Positions 1 to 6,687 of a stretch of 9,593 bases of DNA are shown here, piece after piece (position 1 is the first letter of the stretch; every line of letters starts with the position of its first letter). The notes beneath the pieces are model-generated. The model was given only the letters and a program-made list of their open reading frames with translations. It ran no database searches and was not told the DNA's origin. This DNA is from Hydrogenothermaceae bacterium (GTDB lineage Bacteria > Aquificota > Aquificia > Aquificales > Hydrogenothermaceae): positions 1 to 9,593 of the forward strand of contig WFXI01000169.1 of assembly GCA_015490675.1 (NCBI GenBank), given 5' to 3'. The translations under genes were made by a program, and so were the position numbers.

Positions 1-1
1 C

Positions 2-1225
2 TTTTACAGGTTCTTGAGTTTCTAAGTACACAATTCCATCTATTTCAAAAGCACTCCTATAGGTTCTACCAACAGGAAGAGTTTCCCATTCCTCAGAAAA
101 TCCATCTATTAAAACTTCCATTTCTTTTCCTATTAAAGAAGCATTTTTTTCTTCAGTTATCTTTTCTTGTAAGTTTAGAATTTCATTTTTTCTTCTTAAT
201 TTTTCTTCTTTTGGAACTTTGTCTTCCCATTTTTCGTAGGCTATTGTCCCCTCTTCATGGGAATATTCAAATACACCAAGCCAGTCAAATTTTGCACTCT
301 GTATAAATTTAACTAACTCACTAAATTCCTTCTCTGTTTCAGCAGGATACCCAACAATAACAGATGTTCTTATAGCCATATCTGGAATGTATTTTTCTTT
401 CCATTCTAAAATTTGCTCTATTTTCTTTCTTCTATAACCTCTCATCATATCTTTCAAGATTTTGTCATTAATATGCTGAATAGGCATTTCTATATAATTA
501 ACAACTTTTTCTCTATCAGCTATCTGTTTAATAAAATCTTCATTTACAGTTGTAGGATAAAGGTAGTAAAGTCTTATCCATTTTATTCCTTCTATTTTTT
601 CTAGTTTGTCTATAAGATTCCACAGGGATGGTTTACCATATAAATCAATTCCATAAGAGCTAGTATCTTGGGATACTATATTTAATTCCTTTACCCCTTG
701 CTCTGCCAAAATTTTAGCTTCTTCTACAAGTGCTTCAATAGGCTTACTTTTGTGTTTTCCTCGAATATTTGGGATTGCACAAAAAGAACAAGTGTGGTCA
801 CATCCTTCAGAAATTTTTAAATATGCAGTATGTTTTGGAGTGGTTAAAATTCTAAATGTATTTTCTTCTAATTTTACAGTGCTTAATCCTATTTTTTCTG
901 GAATTTTTAGCTCTTGTTTTAAATCTATAAAATAATCAACCTCTGGGATTTCTTTTTGTAACTCATTTTTATATCTTTCTACAAGACAACCTGTTACAAC
1001 TATTTTTTTATTCTTATCTTCTTCTTTTAAATTTACTGCTTCTAATATAGTATTTATTGATTCTTCTTTAGCTGGCTCTATAAATCCACAAGTATTTATC
1101 AATATAATATCTGCTTCCTCTGGATTAGAAACAAATTTCGCATTATAAGCATTTAACTTACCTAAAATGTATTCTGTATCAACTAAATTTTTAGGACATC
1201 CTAAACTTATTACACTAAATTTCAA
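2..1225 (-). CDS. rimO: Ribosomal protein S12 methylthiotransferase RimO, 3' end cut by the window edge
   Basis: RimO is a cytoplasmic radical-SAM enzyme that adds a methylthio group to a conserved aspartate of ribosomal protein S12. Translating the minus strand gives 408 residues before the edge. An N-terminal MTTase domain carries three cluster cysteines, C10 (SLGCPKN), C46 (NTCGF) and C80 (VTGC). The radical-SAM motif CDHTCSFC supplies C142, C146 and C149, and a TRAM-like end begins near residue 340. SLGCPKN is typical of RimO; MiaB usually has a GCQMN-type motif here. The family is usually 430-440 residues, so only about 25 are missing. The start is TTG at 1225: an in-frame TAG lies at 1240-1238, no ATG or GTG lies between, and AGG at 1235-1233 sits 7 nt upstream as a weak ribosome binding site. 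It is divergent from leuC. Family is certain, start is confident. Confidence 0.95.
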   Translation of the reverse strand, partial: MKFSVISLGCPKNLVDTEYILGKLNAYNAKFVSNPEEADIILINTCGFIEPAKEESINTILEAVNLKEEDKNKKIVVTGCLVERYKNELQKEIPEVDYFIDLKQELKIPEKIGLSTVKLEENTFRILTTPKHTAYLKISEGCDHTCSFCAIPNIRGKHKSKPIEALVEEAKILAEQGVKELNIVSQDTSSYGIDLYGKPSLWNLIDKLEKIEGIKWIRLYYLYPTTVNEDFIKQIADREKVVNYIEMPIQHINDKILKDMMRGYRRKKIEQILEWKEKYIPDMAIRTSVIVGYPAETEKEFSELVKFIQSAKFDWLGVFEYSHEEGTIAYEKWEDKVPKEEKLRRKNEILNLQEKITEEKNASLIGKEMEVLIDGFSEEWETLPVGRTYRSAFEIDGIVYLETQEPVK

Positions 1226-1319
1226 AACTTTACCTGCCTATAGTCATTTTATAAAGTAGTATTTATTATATAATTTATATTCCAAAAATTTTATATAAAG
1301 TTTAGGAGGATATAAGAAA
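1226..1319. promoter_or_regulatory. Divergent intergenic region between rimO and leuC
   Basis: This very AT-rich 94-bp spacer must hold the promoters of both rimO (leftward) and the leuC run (rightward). On the plus strand TATAAT at 1269-1274 is a perfect match to the bacterial -10 box, about 45 nt before the leuC start; no good -35 box is present at the right spacing. On the minus strand several TATAAA/TATAAT-like hexamers occur, but the base composition makes them uninformative. AGGAGGA at 1304-1310 is the strong leuC ribosome binding site. I see no leader peptide, T-box or attenuator hairpin that would indicate leucine control. Confidence 0.5.
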
Positions 1320-2606
1320 ATGGGAATGACAATAACAGAAAAAATAATTGCAGCTCACGCAGGAAGAGACCATGTAGAACCTGGAGAACTTGTTACTGTT
1401 AAAGTTGACCTTGCAATAGCAAATGATATCACTGCACCTCTTGCTATAAAACAGCTCGAAAAATATGGAATAGATAAAGTCCACGACCCAGATAAAATAG
1501 CATTGGTTATGGACCACTTTTTCCCACCAAAAGACATAATGTCTGCTCAGCAGATAAAAATATCTAGAGATTTTGCTAAAAAAATGGGAATTAAAAACTA
1601 CTTTGAAGGTCAAGATAGTGGTGTAATGCACACAGTTTTACCTGAAAAAGGGTTTATTGTTCCTGGAGATTTGGTAATTGGTGCTGACTCACATACCTGT
1701 ACTTATGGAGCATTAGGAGCTTTTTCAACAGGAGTTGGTTCTACTGATTTAGCATATATATGGGCAACTGGAGAAACTTGGTTAAAAGTCCCTGAAACTA
1801 TGAAATTTACATTTTATGGAAAACCACAAAGATGGGTAGGTGGAAAAGATTTTGTTTTAACTGTAATTGGGGAAATTGGAGTTGATGGAGCTTTATATAA
1901 AGCAATGGAATATCACGGAGAAGCTATCAAAGCTTTAGATGTTGAAAATAGACTAACTATTACAAATATGGCTATTGAAGCTGGTGGAAAGAATGCAATT
2001 ATGGAAGCAGATGAAAAAGTTTTAGAATGGCTAAAAGGAAGAACAAACAGACAACCAAAAATATACAAACCTGACCCAGATGCAAAATATTGCTGTGAAT
2101 ATGAATTTGATGCTTCTAAAATAGAGCCAGTTGTTGCAGCACCTAACCTTCCTTCTAATGTAAAACCAGTTACGGAAGTTGCAGGAAGACCTATCAATCA
2201 GGTATTTATTGGCTCTTGTACAAATGGAAGATTATCAGATTTAAGAATAGCAGCAAAAATATTAAAGGGAAGAAAAGTTCACCCTGATGTAAGATGTATA
2301 GTAATCCCAGCTTCTGATAATGTTTATAGACAGGCAATGCACGAAGGTATACTAGAAATTCTTGCAGATGCAGGATGTTTAATAAGTACTTCTACTTGTG
2401 GCCCTTGCCTTGGAGGACACATGGGAATACTTGCAGAAGGAGAAGTTGCAGTATCAACTTCAAACAGAAACTTCACAGGAAGAATGGGGCATCCTAACTC
2501 TGAAGTTTACCTTGCAGGACCAGCAGTTGCTGCAGCATCTGCAGTCTTAGGAAGAATTGCACACCCTGACGAGGTAGTTGGAACAAAAGAAGAAGCATTA
2601 GTATAA
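1320..2606 (+). CDS. leuC: 3-isopropylmalate dehydratase large subunit (LeuC, short archaeal/Aquifex type)
   Basis: LeuC forms a heterodimer with LeuD and isomerises 2-isopropylmalate to 3-isopropylmalate in cytoplasmic leucine biosynthesis, using a [4Fe-4S] cluster as in aconitase. The 428 residues contain the family signatures GADSHTCTYGALG near 121-133, GSCTNGR with C300, and TCGPCLGG with C360 and C363; these three cysteines are the expected cluster ligands. At 428 residues it matches the shorter archaeal/Aquifex subfamily (roughly 420-430) rather than the E. coli form of about 466. That subfamily also contains homoaconitase-like enzymes, so the exact substrate is not proven by sequence. 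AGGAGGA at 1304-1310, 9 nt upstream, supports the ATG at 1320; a second ATG at 1326 is possible. No leuD follows; the next gene begins 4 nt after the stop, so the small subunit must be elsewhere. Confidence 0.95.
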   Translation: MGMTITEKIIAAHAGRDHVEPGELVTVKVDLAIANDITAPLAIKQLEKYGIDKVHDPDKIALVMDHFFPPKDIMSAQQIKISRDFAKKMGIKNYFEGQDSGVMHTVLPEKGFIVPGDLVIGADSHTCTYGALGAFSTGVGSTDLAYIWATGETWLKVPETMKFTFYGKPQRWVGGKDFVLTVIGEIGVDGALYKAMEYHGEAIKALDVENRLTITNMAIEAGGKNAIMEADEKVLEWLKGRTNRQPKIYKPDPDAKYCCEYEFDASKIEPVVAAPNLPSNVKPVTEVAGRPINQVFIGSCTNGRLSDLRIAAKILKGRKVHPDVRCIVIPASDNVYRQAMHEGILEILADAGCLISTSTCGPCLGGHMGILAEGEVAVSTSNRNFTGRMGHPNSEVYLAGPAVAAASAVLGRIAHPDEVVGTKEEALV

Positions 2607-2610
2607 AAAT

Positions 2611-3048
2611 ATGGATGTAAACATTTCTACAAAGCTTTTTGATAAGTTAGTAGAAAAACTTGGTAAAGAAACTGCTATAGAAGTTATAGAAATAGTTAAT
2701 GAAGTTGAAAATCAGCTAAAAGAAAAAGTATTAGATGAAACTAAAAAAAGGAAACTAGAACTTAGAGATGAACTTAGAAAAGAACTTGCTACTAAAGAAG
2801 ATATATTATTAGTAAGACAAGAAATAGAAACTGTTAGACAGGAAATAGAAACTGTTAGACAAGAGCTCAAAGGGGAAATAGAAGCACTTAGGAGCGAAGT
2901 AAAAGGAGAAATAGAAGCTTTAAGACAGGAAGTAAGAGGCGAAATAAAAGTATTAAAAATAATGATGTTTTTCTTATTTGCTTTGGTTATACTTACAAAC
3001 AAAGAAAGTTTGGAGCTTTTACTTAAAGTTTTTGGATTAATAAAATAG
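2611..3048 (+). CDS. Small coiled-coil protein with C-terminal membrane anchor (DUF1640/CCDC90-like)
   Basis: The function is unknown. The 145-residue protein has a charged helical N-terminal part (1-65), a long predicted coiled coil (about 50-112) and one hydrophobic segment (about 113-129, containing IMMFFLFALVIL), then a short tail. The pattern LATKEDI followed by repeated RxE/LRxE units resembles the DUF1640/CCDC90 family, whose members are short coiled-coil proteins with a C-terminal transmembrane helix; that assignment is from memory. Residues 69-82 are two identical heptads (RQEIETV), and 80-112 are three 11-residue units ending GEI. The ATG lies 4 nt after leuC with no Shine-Dalgarno in front, so translational coupling to leuC is likely. 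The next gene's ribosome binding site overlaps this stop codon. Role cannot be inferred beyond a membrane-tethered oligomer. Confidence 0.8.
   Translation: MDVNISTKLFDKLVEKLGKETAIEVIEIVNEVENQLKEKVLDETKKRKLELRDELRKELATKEDILLVRQEIETVRQEIETVRQELKGEIEALRSEVKGEIEALRQEVRGEIKVLKIMMFFLFALVILTNKESLELLLKVFGLIK
2815..2946 (+). repeat. In-gene tandem repeats: 21-bp (x2), then 33-bp-periodic (x3) units
   Basis: Two near-identical 21-bp units lie at 2815-2835 and 2836-2856, differing by one base and encoding the heptad RQEIETV twice. The reading then shifts to 33-bp units at 2848-2880, 2881-2913 and 2914-2946, encoding ETVRQELKGEI, EALRSEVKGEI and EALRQEVRGEI. All units are multiples of three, so gain or loss of one keeps the frame. 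The first 33-bp unit overlaps the second 21-bp unit. Seen directly in the sequence. Confidence 0.9.
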
Positions 3049-3062
3049 GAGGGTAGCTAGCT

Positions 3063-3260
3063 ATGGCATTATGGGACGCTGTTGTTAGAGTTTTAATAGG
3101 AGCAATTTTAGTATTTTTAGATTTAGAAAAGGATGGTATTTTTGAAATTGGTTTTTGGGTAGGAATTATCCTTATACTTACAGCAATTGTTGGATTCTGT
3201 CCTTTATATAAGATTGCAGGAATATCAACTAAATGTGAGGATGAAGCCTGCCAGAGCTAA
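3063..3260 (+). CDS. Small membrane protein of the DUF2892 (YgaP-type transmembrane) family
   Basis: This 65-residue inner-membrane protein has two hydrophobic helices, about 6-20 and 29-46, ending in the motif GFCPLYKIAGIST (44-56), which is characteristic of DUF2892. In E. coli YgaP this module is fused to a rhodanese (sulfurtransferase) domain; here it stands alone, as is common. Its biochemical role is not established. C46 in the motif is joined by C58 and C63 in the short C-terminal tail. AGGAGGG at 3047-3053 is a strong ribosome binding site 9 nt before the ATG and overlaps the stop of the previous gene. Its 3' end overlaps the proposed start of ruvX by 13 nt, suggesting one transcript. 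Confidence 0.85.
   Translation: MALWDAVVRVLIGAILVFLDLEKDGIFEIGFWVGIILILTAIVGFCPLYKIAGISTKCEDEACQS
3237..3241 (+). promoter_or_regulatory. Ribosome binding site that decides the ruvX start
   Basis: GAGGA lies 6 nt upstream of the CTG at 3248, the only start-like codon between the in-frame TGA at 3242 and the conserved N-terminal motif of RuvX. It sits inside the end of the DUF2892 gene. The ATG at 3241-3243 overlaps this site but opens a different frame that stops after eight codons. Confidence 0.55.
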
Positions 3261-3673
3261 AAGATAGAATACTTGCTTTAGATGTTGGAGATAAAAGAAT
3301 AGGGGTTGCTGTAAGTGACCCCTTTGGTTTTTCTGGAACTCCTATTGGAACTTTTTTAAATAATAAGGATTTTTTTAAAAACTTAGAAGAAATAATAAAG
3401 CAGTATAAACCTGTAAAAATAGTTATAGGCTTACCATTGACTTTAAGTGGAGAAGAAGGACAGCAGGCAAAAAAAACAAAAAACTTTGCAAAAAAATTAC
3501 AAAAGTATTTCCCTGAAATTCCTATAGAATTTGAAGATGAAAGATTTACTACAGACATAGCTGAGGAAAGGCTAAGTGCTGTTTTAAAGAGTAAAAAAAA
3601 GAAAAAACAAAAACTAGATAGTATTTCTGCTGTTGTAATTTTAGAAAGTTATTTGTCCAAAAATCCATCATGA
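3248..3673 (+). CDS. ruvX: RuvX/YqgF-family Holliday junction resolvase-like nuclease, apparent CTG start
   Basis: YqgF/RuvX proteins have an RNase H-like fold and act on nucleic acids in the cytoplasm; E. coli YqgF is linked to 16S rRNA processing and relatives to Holliday junction resolution. The reading frame holds the expected acidic residues: D12 in ILALDVGDKRIGVA, E96/D97/E98 in FEDERFTT and D124 in DSISAVVILESYL. From CTG at 3248 the protein is 141 residues, the normal family length (about 135-145). No ATG, GTG or TTG occurs in frame before D12; the first ATG (3437) would delete the catalytic N-terminal strand. Either CTG is the start, backed by GAGGA 6 nt upstream, or one base is extra near 3247-3248, since removing one C would link the ATG at 3241 to this frame. 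It overlaps DUF2892 upstream and mltG downstream. Confidence 0.88.
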   Translation: MPELKDRILALDVGDKRIGVAVSDPFGFSGTPIGTFLNNKDFFKNLEEIIKQYKPVKIVIGLPLTLSGEEGQQAKKTKNFAKKLQKYFPEIPIEFEDERFTTDIAEERLSAVLKSKKKKKQKLDSISAVVILESYLSKNPS

Positions 3674-4602
3674 AAAAAGTTTTTTTATTTATATGTTTAT
3701 TATCCATAATATTTTTAGTTTTGATTCTATACCCTTTTGTTGAAAAAGAAACATATATAAGCATAGAAAAAGGAAAATCTATATCACAAATAGCTAAAGA
3801 TTTAAAAGATAAAAAACTCATAATAAGCAAAGACATATTTAAGCTATACTTTGTATTATTCAATAGAACACCAAAAGCTGGTTTTTACAAAATAGAAAAA
3901 AATGGTAGTTTATTAGACATAGTGATAAAACTTTCTTCAGGAAAACAGGATTTAGTTAAAGTTGTAATAATCCCTGGAGACGATTTATTTAAAGTAGCAG
4001 GGAAGTTAGAAAAAGCAGAAGTTATAAAAAAGAAGAATTTTCTAAATTTTTTCAATAATAAATTTAAACTCTTATCTATGGGATTTATTTATGACTCTTT
4101 TGAGGGTTTTATAGTTCCTGATACATACTTTTTGGAAAAAAGTTTATCTCCTAAAAGGCTTTTTGATATTTTTTATCAAAAATTTACTAATACTTATCAC
4201 CTTACAAATAAAGATTTCTATGACTATATGATAATAGCCTCACTTATTGAAAAAGAAGCAAAAACAAAAAATGACAAATATCTAATTTCATCTGTAATAC
4301 ATAATAGACTGAAGAAAAATATGCCTTTACAGATAGATGCTACTCTAATATATCTAGCAAAAAAATTAAAAATAAAATATATAAGCATAAAAGAATTAAA
4401 AAATATTAATTCCCCCTATAATACCTACAAAAATTCTGGTCTTCCCCCTACTCCAATATGTAATTTCTCAAAAGAAAGTTTAGATGCAGCTTTAAAACCA
4501 GCTAAAACTGAATATTTATTCTACTTTACAAAAGATGGAAAAAAACATATTTTCTCAAAAACATATAAAGAACATCTAAAAAAGCTAAACTCAAAATGGT
4601 AA
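3670..4602 (+). CDS. mltG: Endolytic murein transglycosylase MltG (YceG-like)
   Basis: MltG is an inner-membrane lytic transglycosylase that cuts nascent peptidoglycan strands and so sets glycan length. The 310 residues start with a membrane anchor (about 4-24), followed by a LysM-like region (about 28-90) and the YceG catalytic domain. Visible signatures are ASLIEKEAKT, VIHNRLKKNMPLQIDATLIY, NSPYNTYKNSGLPPTPICN and ALKPAKTEYLFYF. The second glutamate of EKE, E196, aligns by eye with the catalytic Glu218 of E. coli MltG. Length is slightly below the E. coli 340. The ATG overlaps the ruvX TGA (ATGA at 3670-3673) and no Shine-Dalgarno precedes it, so translation probably depends on reinitiation after ruvX. 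ruvX next to mltG is a known neighbourhood in many bacteria (yqgF/yceG families). Confidence 0.95.
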   Translation: MKKVFLFICLLSIIFLVLILYPFVEKETYISIEKGKSISQIAKDLKDKKLIISKDIFKLYFVLFNRTPKAGFYKIEKNGSLLDIVIKLSSGKQDLVKVVIIPGDDLFKVAGKLEKAEVIKKKNFLNFFNNKFKLLSMGFIYDSFEGFIVPDTYFLEKSLSPKRLFDIFYQKFTNTYHLTNKDFYDYMIIASLIEKEAKTKNDKYLISSVIHNRLKKNMPLQIDATLIYLAKKLKIKYISIKELKNINSPYNTYKNSGLPPTPICNFSKESLDAALKPAKTEYLFYFTKDGKKHIFSKTYKEHLKKLNSKW

Positions 4603-4611
4603 AATTTTTAG

Positions 4612-5631
4612 ATGAAAATTCTTGATAAATACATATACAAAAGATTTTTGGCTTATGAAATAGGTTTACTTTCTCTTTTTTCAATACTTATTATATCTTC
4701 ACAAATTATGCATTTACCTTCAGTTTTTTATCATATAGGGATATTACAATTTGTAGGCTCACTTTTTTTAATAAACATCTCATTCCTTAAACTCCAATAT
4801 TTTATAGCTACCACTTTAGCATTCTTCTTTACAGGTATCCATTTAAAGGAAAGTAGGGAAATAATAGCTATAAAATCCTTAGGTGTCTCAAAAAAATATT
4901 TACTAAAACTTATACTAAAAACTTCTATTATTTTGATAATATTTGCAGTGATTTTTTCATTTTTTCTAGTTCCTAAAGCAAATAGAGAAAGGGCTAAATT
5001 TATAACAGATAGTGTTAGAAACTACTATATGGAAGCTATTCAACCTAAAAACTTTTTTAAATTTCCTGGAGATTCTGTAATCTATGTAGAAGATAAACAA
5101 AACAATACTTTCAAGGATATATTTTTATTCAGTAAAAAAGATGGGAGATTAATTACCGCAGAAGAAGCATATTTAAAAAATGGTATGTTAATTTTAAAAA
5201 AAGGTTTAATCCAGATACCATCTAAAGATGGTTTTTCTATTTTAAAATTTAAAAAATACGAACTAAAACTAGACATAAATTATAAAAAAGACTACACATA
5301 CGATGATTTTAAACTGGAAAAATTAATAAAGCTTGCACTTTCAAAAGATAAAGATGAAAAAAACAAAGCGATAGCAGTTATATTTGAAAGAATTGGATAT
5401 ATAATTCCTTTTTTCTTTATTGGAATAATATCATTTTTTTTAGCTGTGGGAATAGAAAAGGAAAAAGAAATTCTCCTAGGAAGTATAATCTTATTTATTA
5501 TTGCTTATACTTTTACAAATTTCTACTTACTAAAACTAGTGGAAAAAGGTATTTTAAATCCAATTTTTTACCTATCAGGCATTATATTAATCTTAACAGG
5601 ATTAGCAGTTTATCTTTATAAAAGAGGATAG
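4612..5631 (+). CDS. LptF/LptG-family lipopolysaccharide export permease (YjgP/YjgQ)
   Basis: LptF and LptG are the membrane halves of the LptB2FG ABC transporter that extracts lipopolysaccharide from the inner membrane and passes it to LptC/LptA. The 339 residues show the family layout: membrane segments at about 12-33, 43-75 (one or two helices) and 101-120, a periplasmic beta-jellyroll (about 121-255), then helices at 257-281, 286-308 and 316-337. ESREIIAIKSLGVSKKY (80-96) lies where the cytoplasmic coupling helix contacts LptB. The protein is a little shorter than typical LptF/LptG (350-390), mostly in the jellyroll. I cannot tell LptF from LptG by eye. It starts 9 nt after mltG with no clear ribosome binding site. 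Its presence implies an outer membrane. It is the last gene of the plus-strand run. Confidence 0.9.
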   Translation: MKILDKYIYKRFLAYEIGLLSLFSILIISSQIMHLPSVFYHIGILQFVGSLFLINISFLKLQYFIATTLAFFFTGIHLKESREIIAIKSLGVSKKYLLKLILKTSIILIIFAVIFSFFLVPKANRERAKFITDSVRNYYMEAIQPKNFFKFPGDSVIYVEDKQNNTFKDIFLFSKKDGRLITAEEAYLKNGMLILKKGLIQIPSKDGFSILKFKKYELKLDINYKKDYTYDDFKLEKLIKLALSKDKDEKNKAIAVIFERIGYIIPFFFIGIISFFLAVGIEKEKEILLGSIILFIIAYTFTNFYLLKLVEKGILNPIFYLSGIILILTGLAVYLYKRG

Positions 5632-5638
5632 GGAAATT

Positions 5639-5866
5639 TCATTTTTCTTTTTTATTTTCGGTATCAACATACTTAATAACATCCTTATACATATTGTAAA
5701 AACCTGTCAAGATACCAAGAAGAAAGAATATTATTGTTAGTTTATAGCCTGTATTAAAAACTTTGTCTAAAAAATATCCTAAAGCAAGTCCAACAATTAT
5801 TCCAGAAACTAAATGAAGACCAACTGAACCTATAGTAAAGTAATCTTTTACCCTTTTATTTAACAT
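5639..5866 (-). CDS. AtpZ/AtpI-type F0F1-ATPase-associated membrane protein
   Basis: The 75-residue protein has two hydrophobic helices (about 13-31 and 40-60) joined by a short loop with DKVFNTGYK, and the motif GLALGYFLDK, all typical of the AtpZ/AtpI (ATPase_gene1) family. Members are usually encoded at the head of atp operons and are implicated in c-ring assembly or ion supply to F-type ATP synthase. Here no atp gene is adjacent; it is the last gene after dapB. Its ATG overlaps the dapB stop by one base (TAATG), so it is probably translated by coupling. Its stop faces that of the lpt permease across 7 bp. Family placement is fairly firm, specific role is not. Confidence 0.8.
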   Translation of the reverse strand: MLNKRVKDYFTIGSVGLHLVSGIIVGLALGYFLDKVFNTGYKLTIIFFLLGILTGFYNMYKDVIKYVDTENKKEK

Positions 5867-6675
5867 TATTTTAAATTTAATACATCCATCATATCATATA
5901 ATCCATTAGGTTTATCTTTCACCCACTTAGCAGCCTCAACTGCTCCTTTTGCAAAAATATCTCTCGAACCTGCCTTATGGGTTAATTCGATTCTTTCTCC
6001 AAGCCCTGCAAAGATAACTGTATGCTCTCCAACTACATCTCCACCTCTAAGGGCAAACACAGCAATTTCATCTGAAGGTCTTCCTTCTGGATAATCTCCA
6101 CTTCTTCCATAAACAACCTTATTTATTCCTGTTTCTTCTTTCAAAATATCAACTATTTTTACTGCTGTTCCAGAAGGTGCATCTTTTTTAAATCTGTGGT
6201 GCATCTCTACAACTTCTATATCGTATCCTTTATCTTTCAAGGCTCTGGCAGCTTCCTGAACTAACTTAAAGAGGAGGTTTACCCCTATACTCATATTAGG
6301 AGCTAAAACTACTGGTAAATCTTTAGACAATTCTTTTATTTCTTTTAATTCTTCTTCTGAAAATCCTGTTGTTCCAATAACCATTGCTTTTTTATTTTTA
6401 TCAGAGGCTAAAAGCCTTAAATGAGATAATACTGCTTCTGTAGAATTTGCAAAATCTATTAATACATCAAACTGGTCTATAACTTTAGCTAAATCTGGTG
6501 TTATAGGAGCTTTTAAATCAGGTTTGTTAATAACTTCCCCTATAGTATCGTGAGAATGGGCACAATCTGGACTTTCTATACCAGCAACAAGCTCTACATC
6601 CTTATCTTCATAAGCAATTCGAGAAATTGCCCTTCCCATTCTACCAAGAACACCAGATATAGCAACCTTTACCAT
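5866..6675 (-). CDS. dapB: 4-hydroxy-tetrahydrodipicolinate reductase (DapB)
   Basis: DapB reduces the DapA product to tetrahydrodipicolinate with NAD(P)H in the cytoplasm, feeding lysine and the diaminopimelate of peptidoglycan. The 269 residues match the family length (about 270). The N-terminal Rossmann motif GVLGRMGR is at 8-15 and GTTGF at 101-105. The signature EMHHRFKKDAPSGTA spans 157-171, with H159 and K163 matching the E. coli catalytic residues. The acidic E34 after the second strand (AGIES) hints at NADH use, which is inference. AAGGAG lies just upstream, overlapping the stop of the preceding 85-residue gene 12 nt away, and supports the ATG at 6675. It overlaps the AtpZ/AtpI-like gene by one base. 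dapA is not in the window. Confidence 0.97.
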   Translation of the reverse strand: MVKVAISGVLGRMGRAISRIAYEDKDVELVAGIESPDCAHSHDTIGEVINKPDLKAPITPDLAKVIDQFDVLIDFANSTEAVLSHLRLLASDKNKKAMVIGTTGFSEEELKEIKELSKDLPVVLAPNMSIGVNLLFKLVQEAARALKDKGYDIEVVEMHHRFKKDAPSGTAVKIVDILKEETGINKVVYGRSGDYPEGRPSDEIAVFALRGGDVVGEHTVIFAGLGERIELTHKAGSRDIFAKGAVEAAKWVKDKPNGLYDMMDVLNLK

Positions 6676-6687
6676 TTATATACTCCT

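Noticed and set aside
413..935. Plus-strand open frames at 413-604 and 750-935
   Set aside because: They lie antisense inside rimO, whose cysteine motifs are intact; their products are low-complexity Phe/Ile/Ser-rich strings without ribosome binding sites.
3437..3673. ruvX beginning at ATG 3437
   Set aside because: It would remove the first catalytic aspartate and the N-terminal strand, which are encoded intact in the same frame upstream.
5620..5656. Possible bidirectional terminator between the converging runs
   Set aside because: Only a weak A/T stem (AAAAGA with TCTTTT) around GAAATTTC is available; no GC-rich hairpin is seen.
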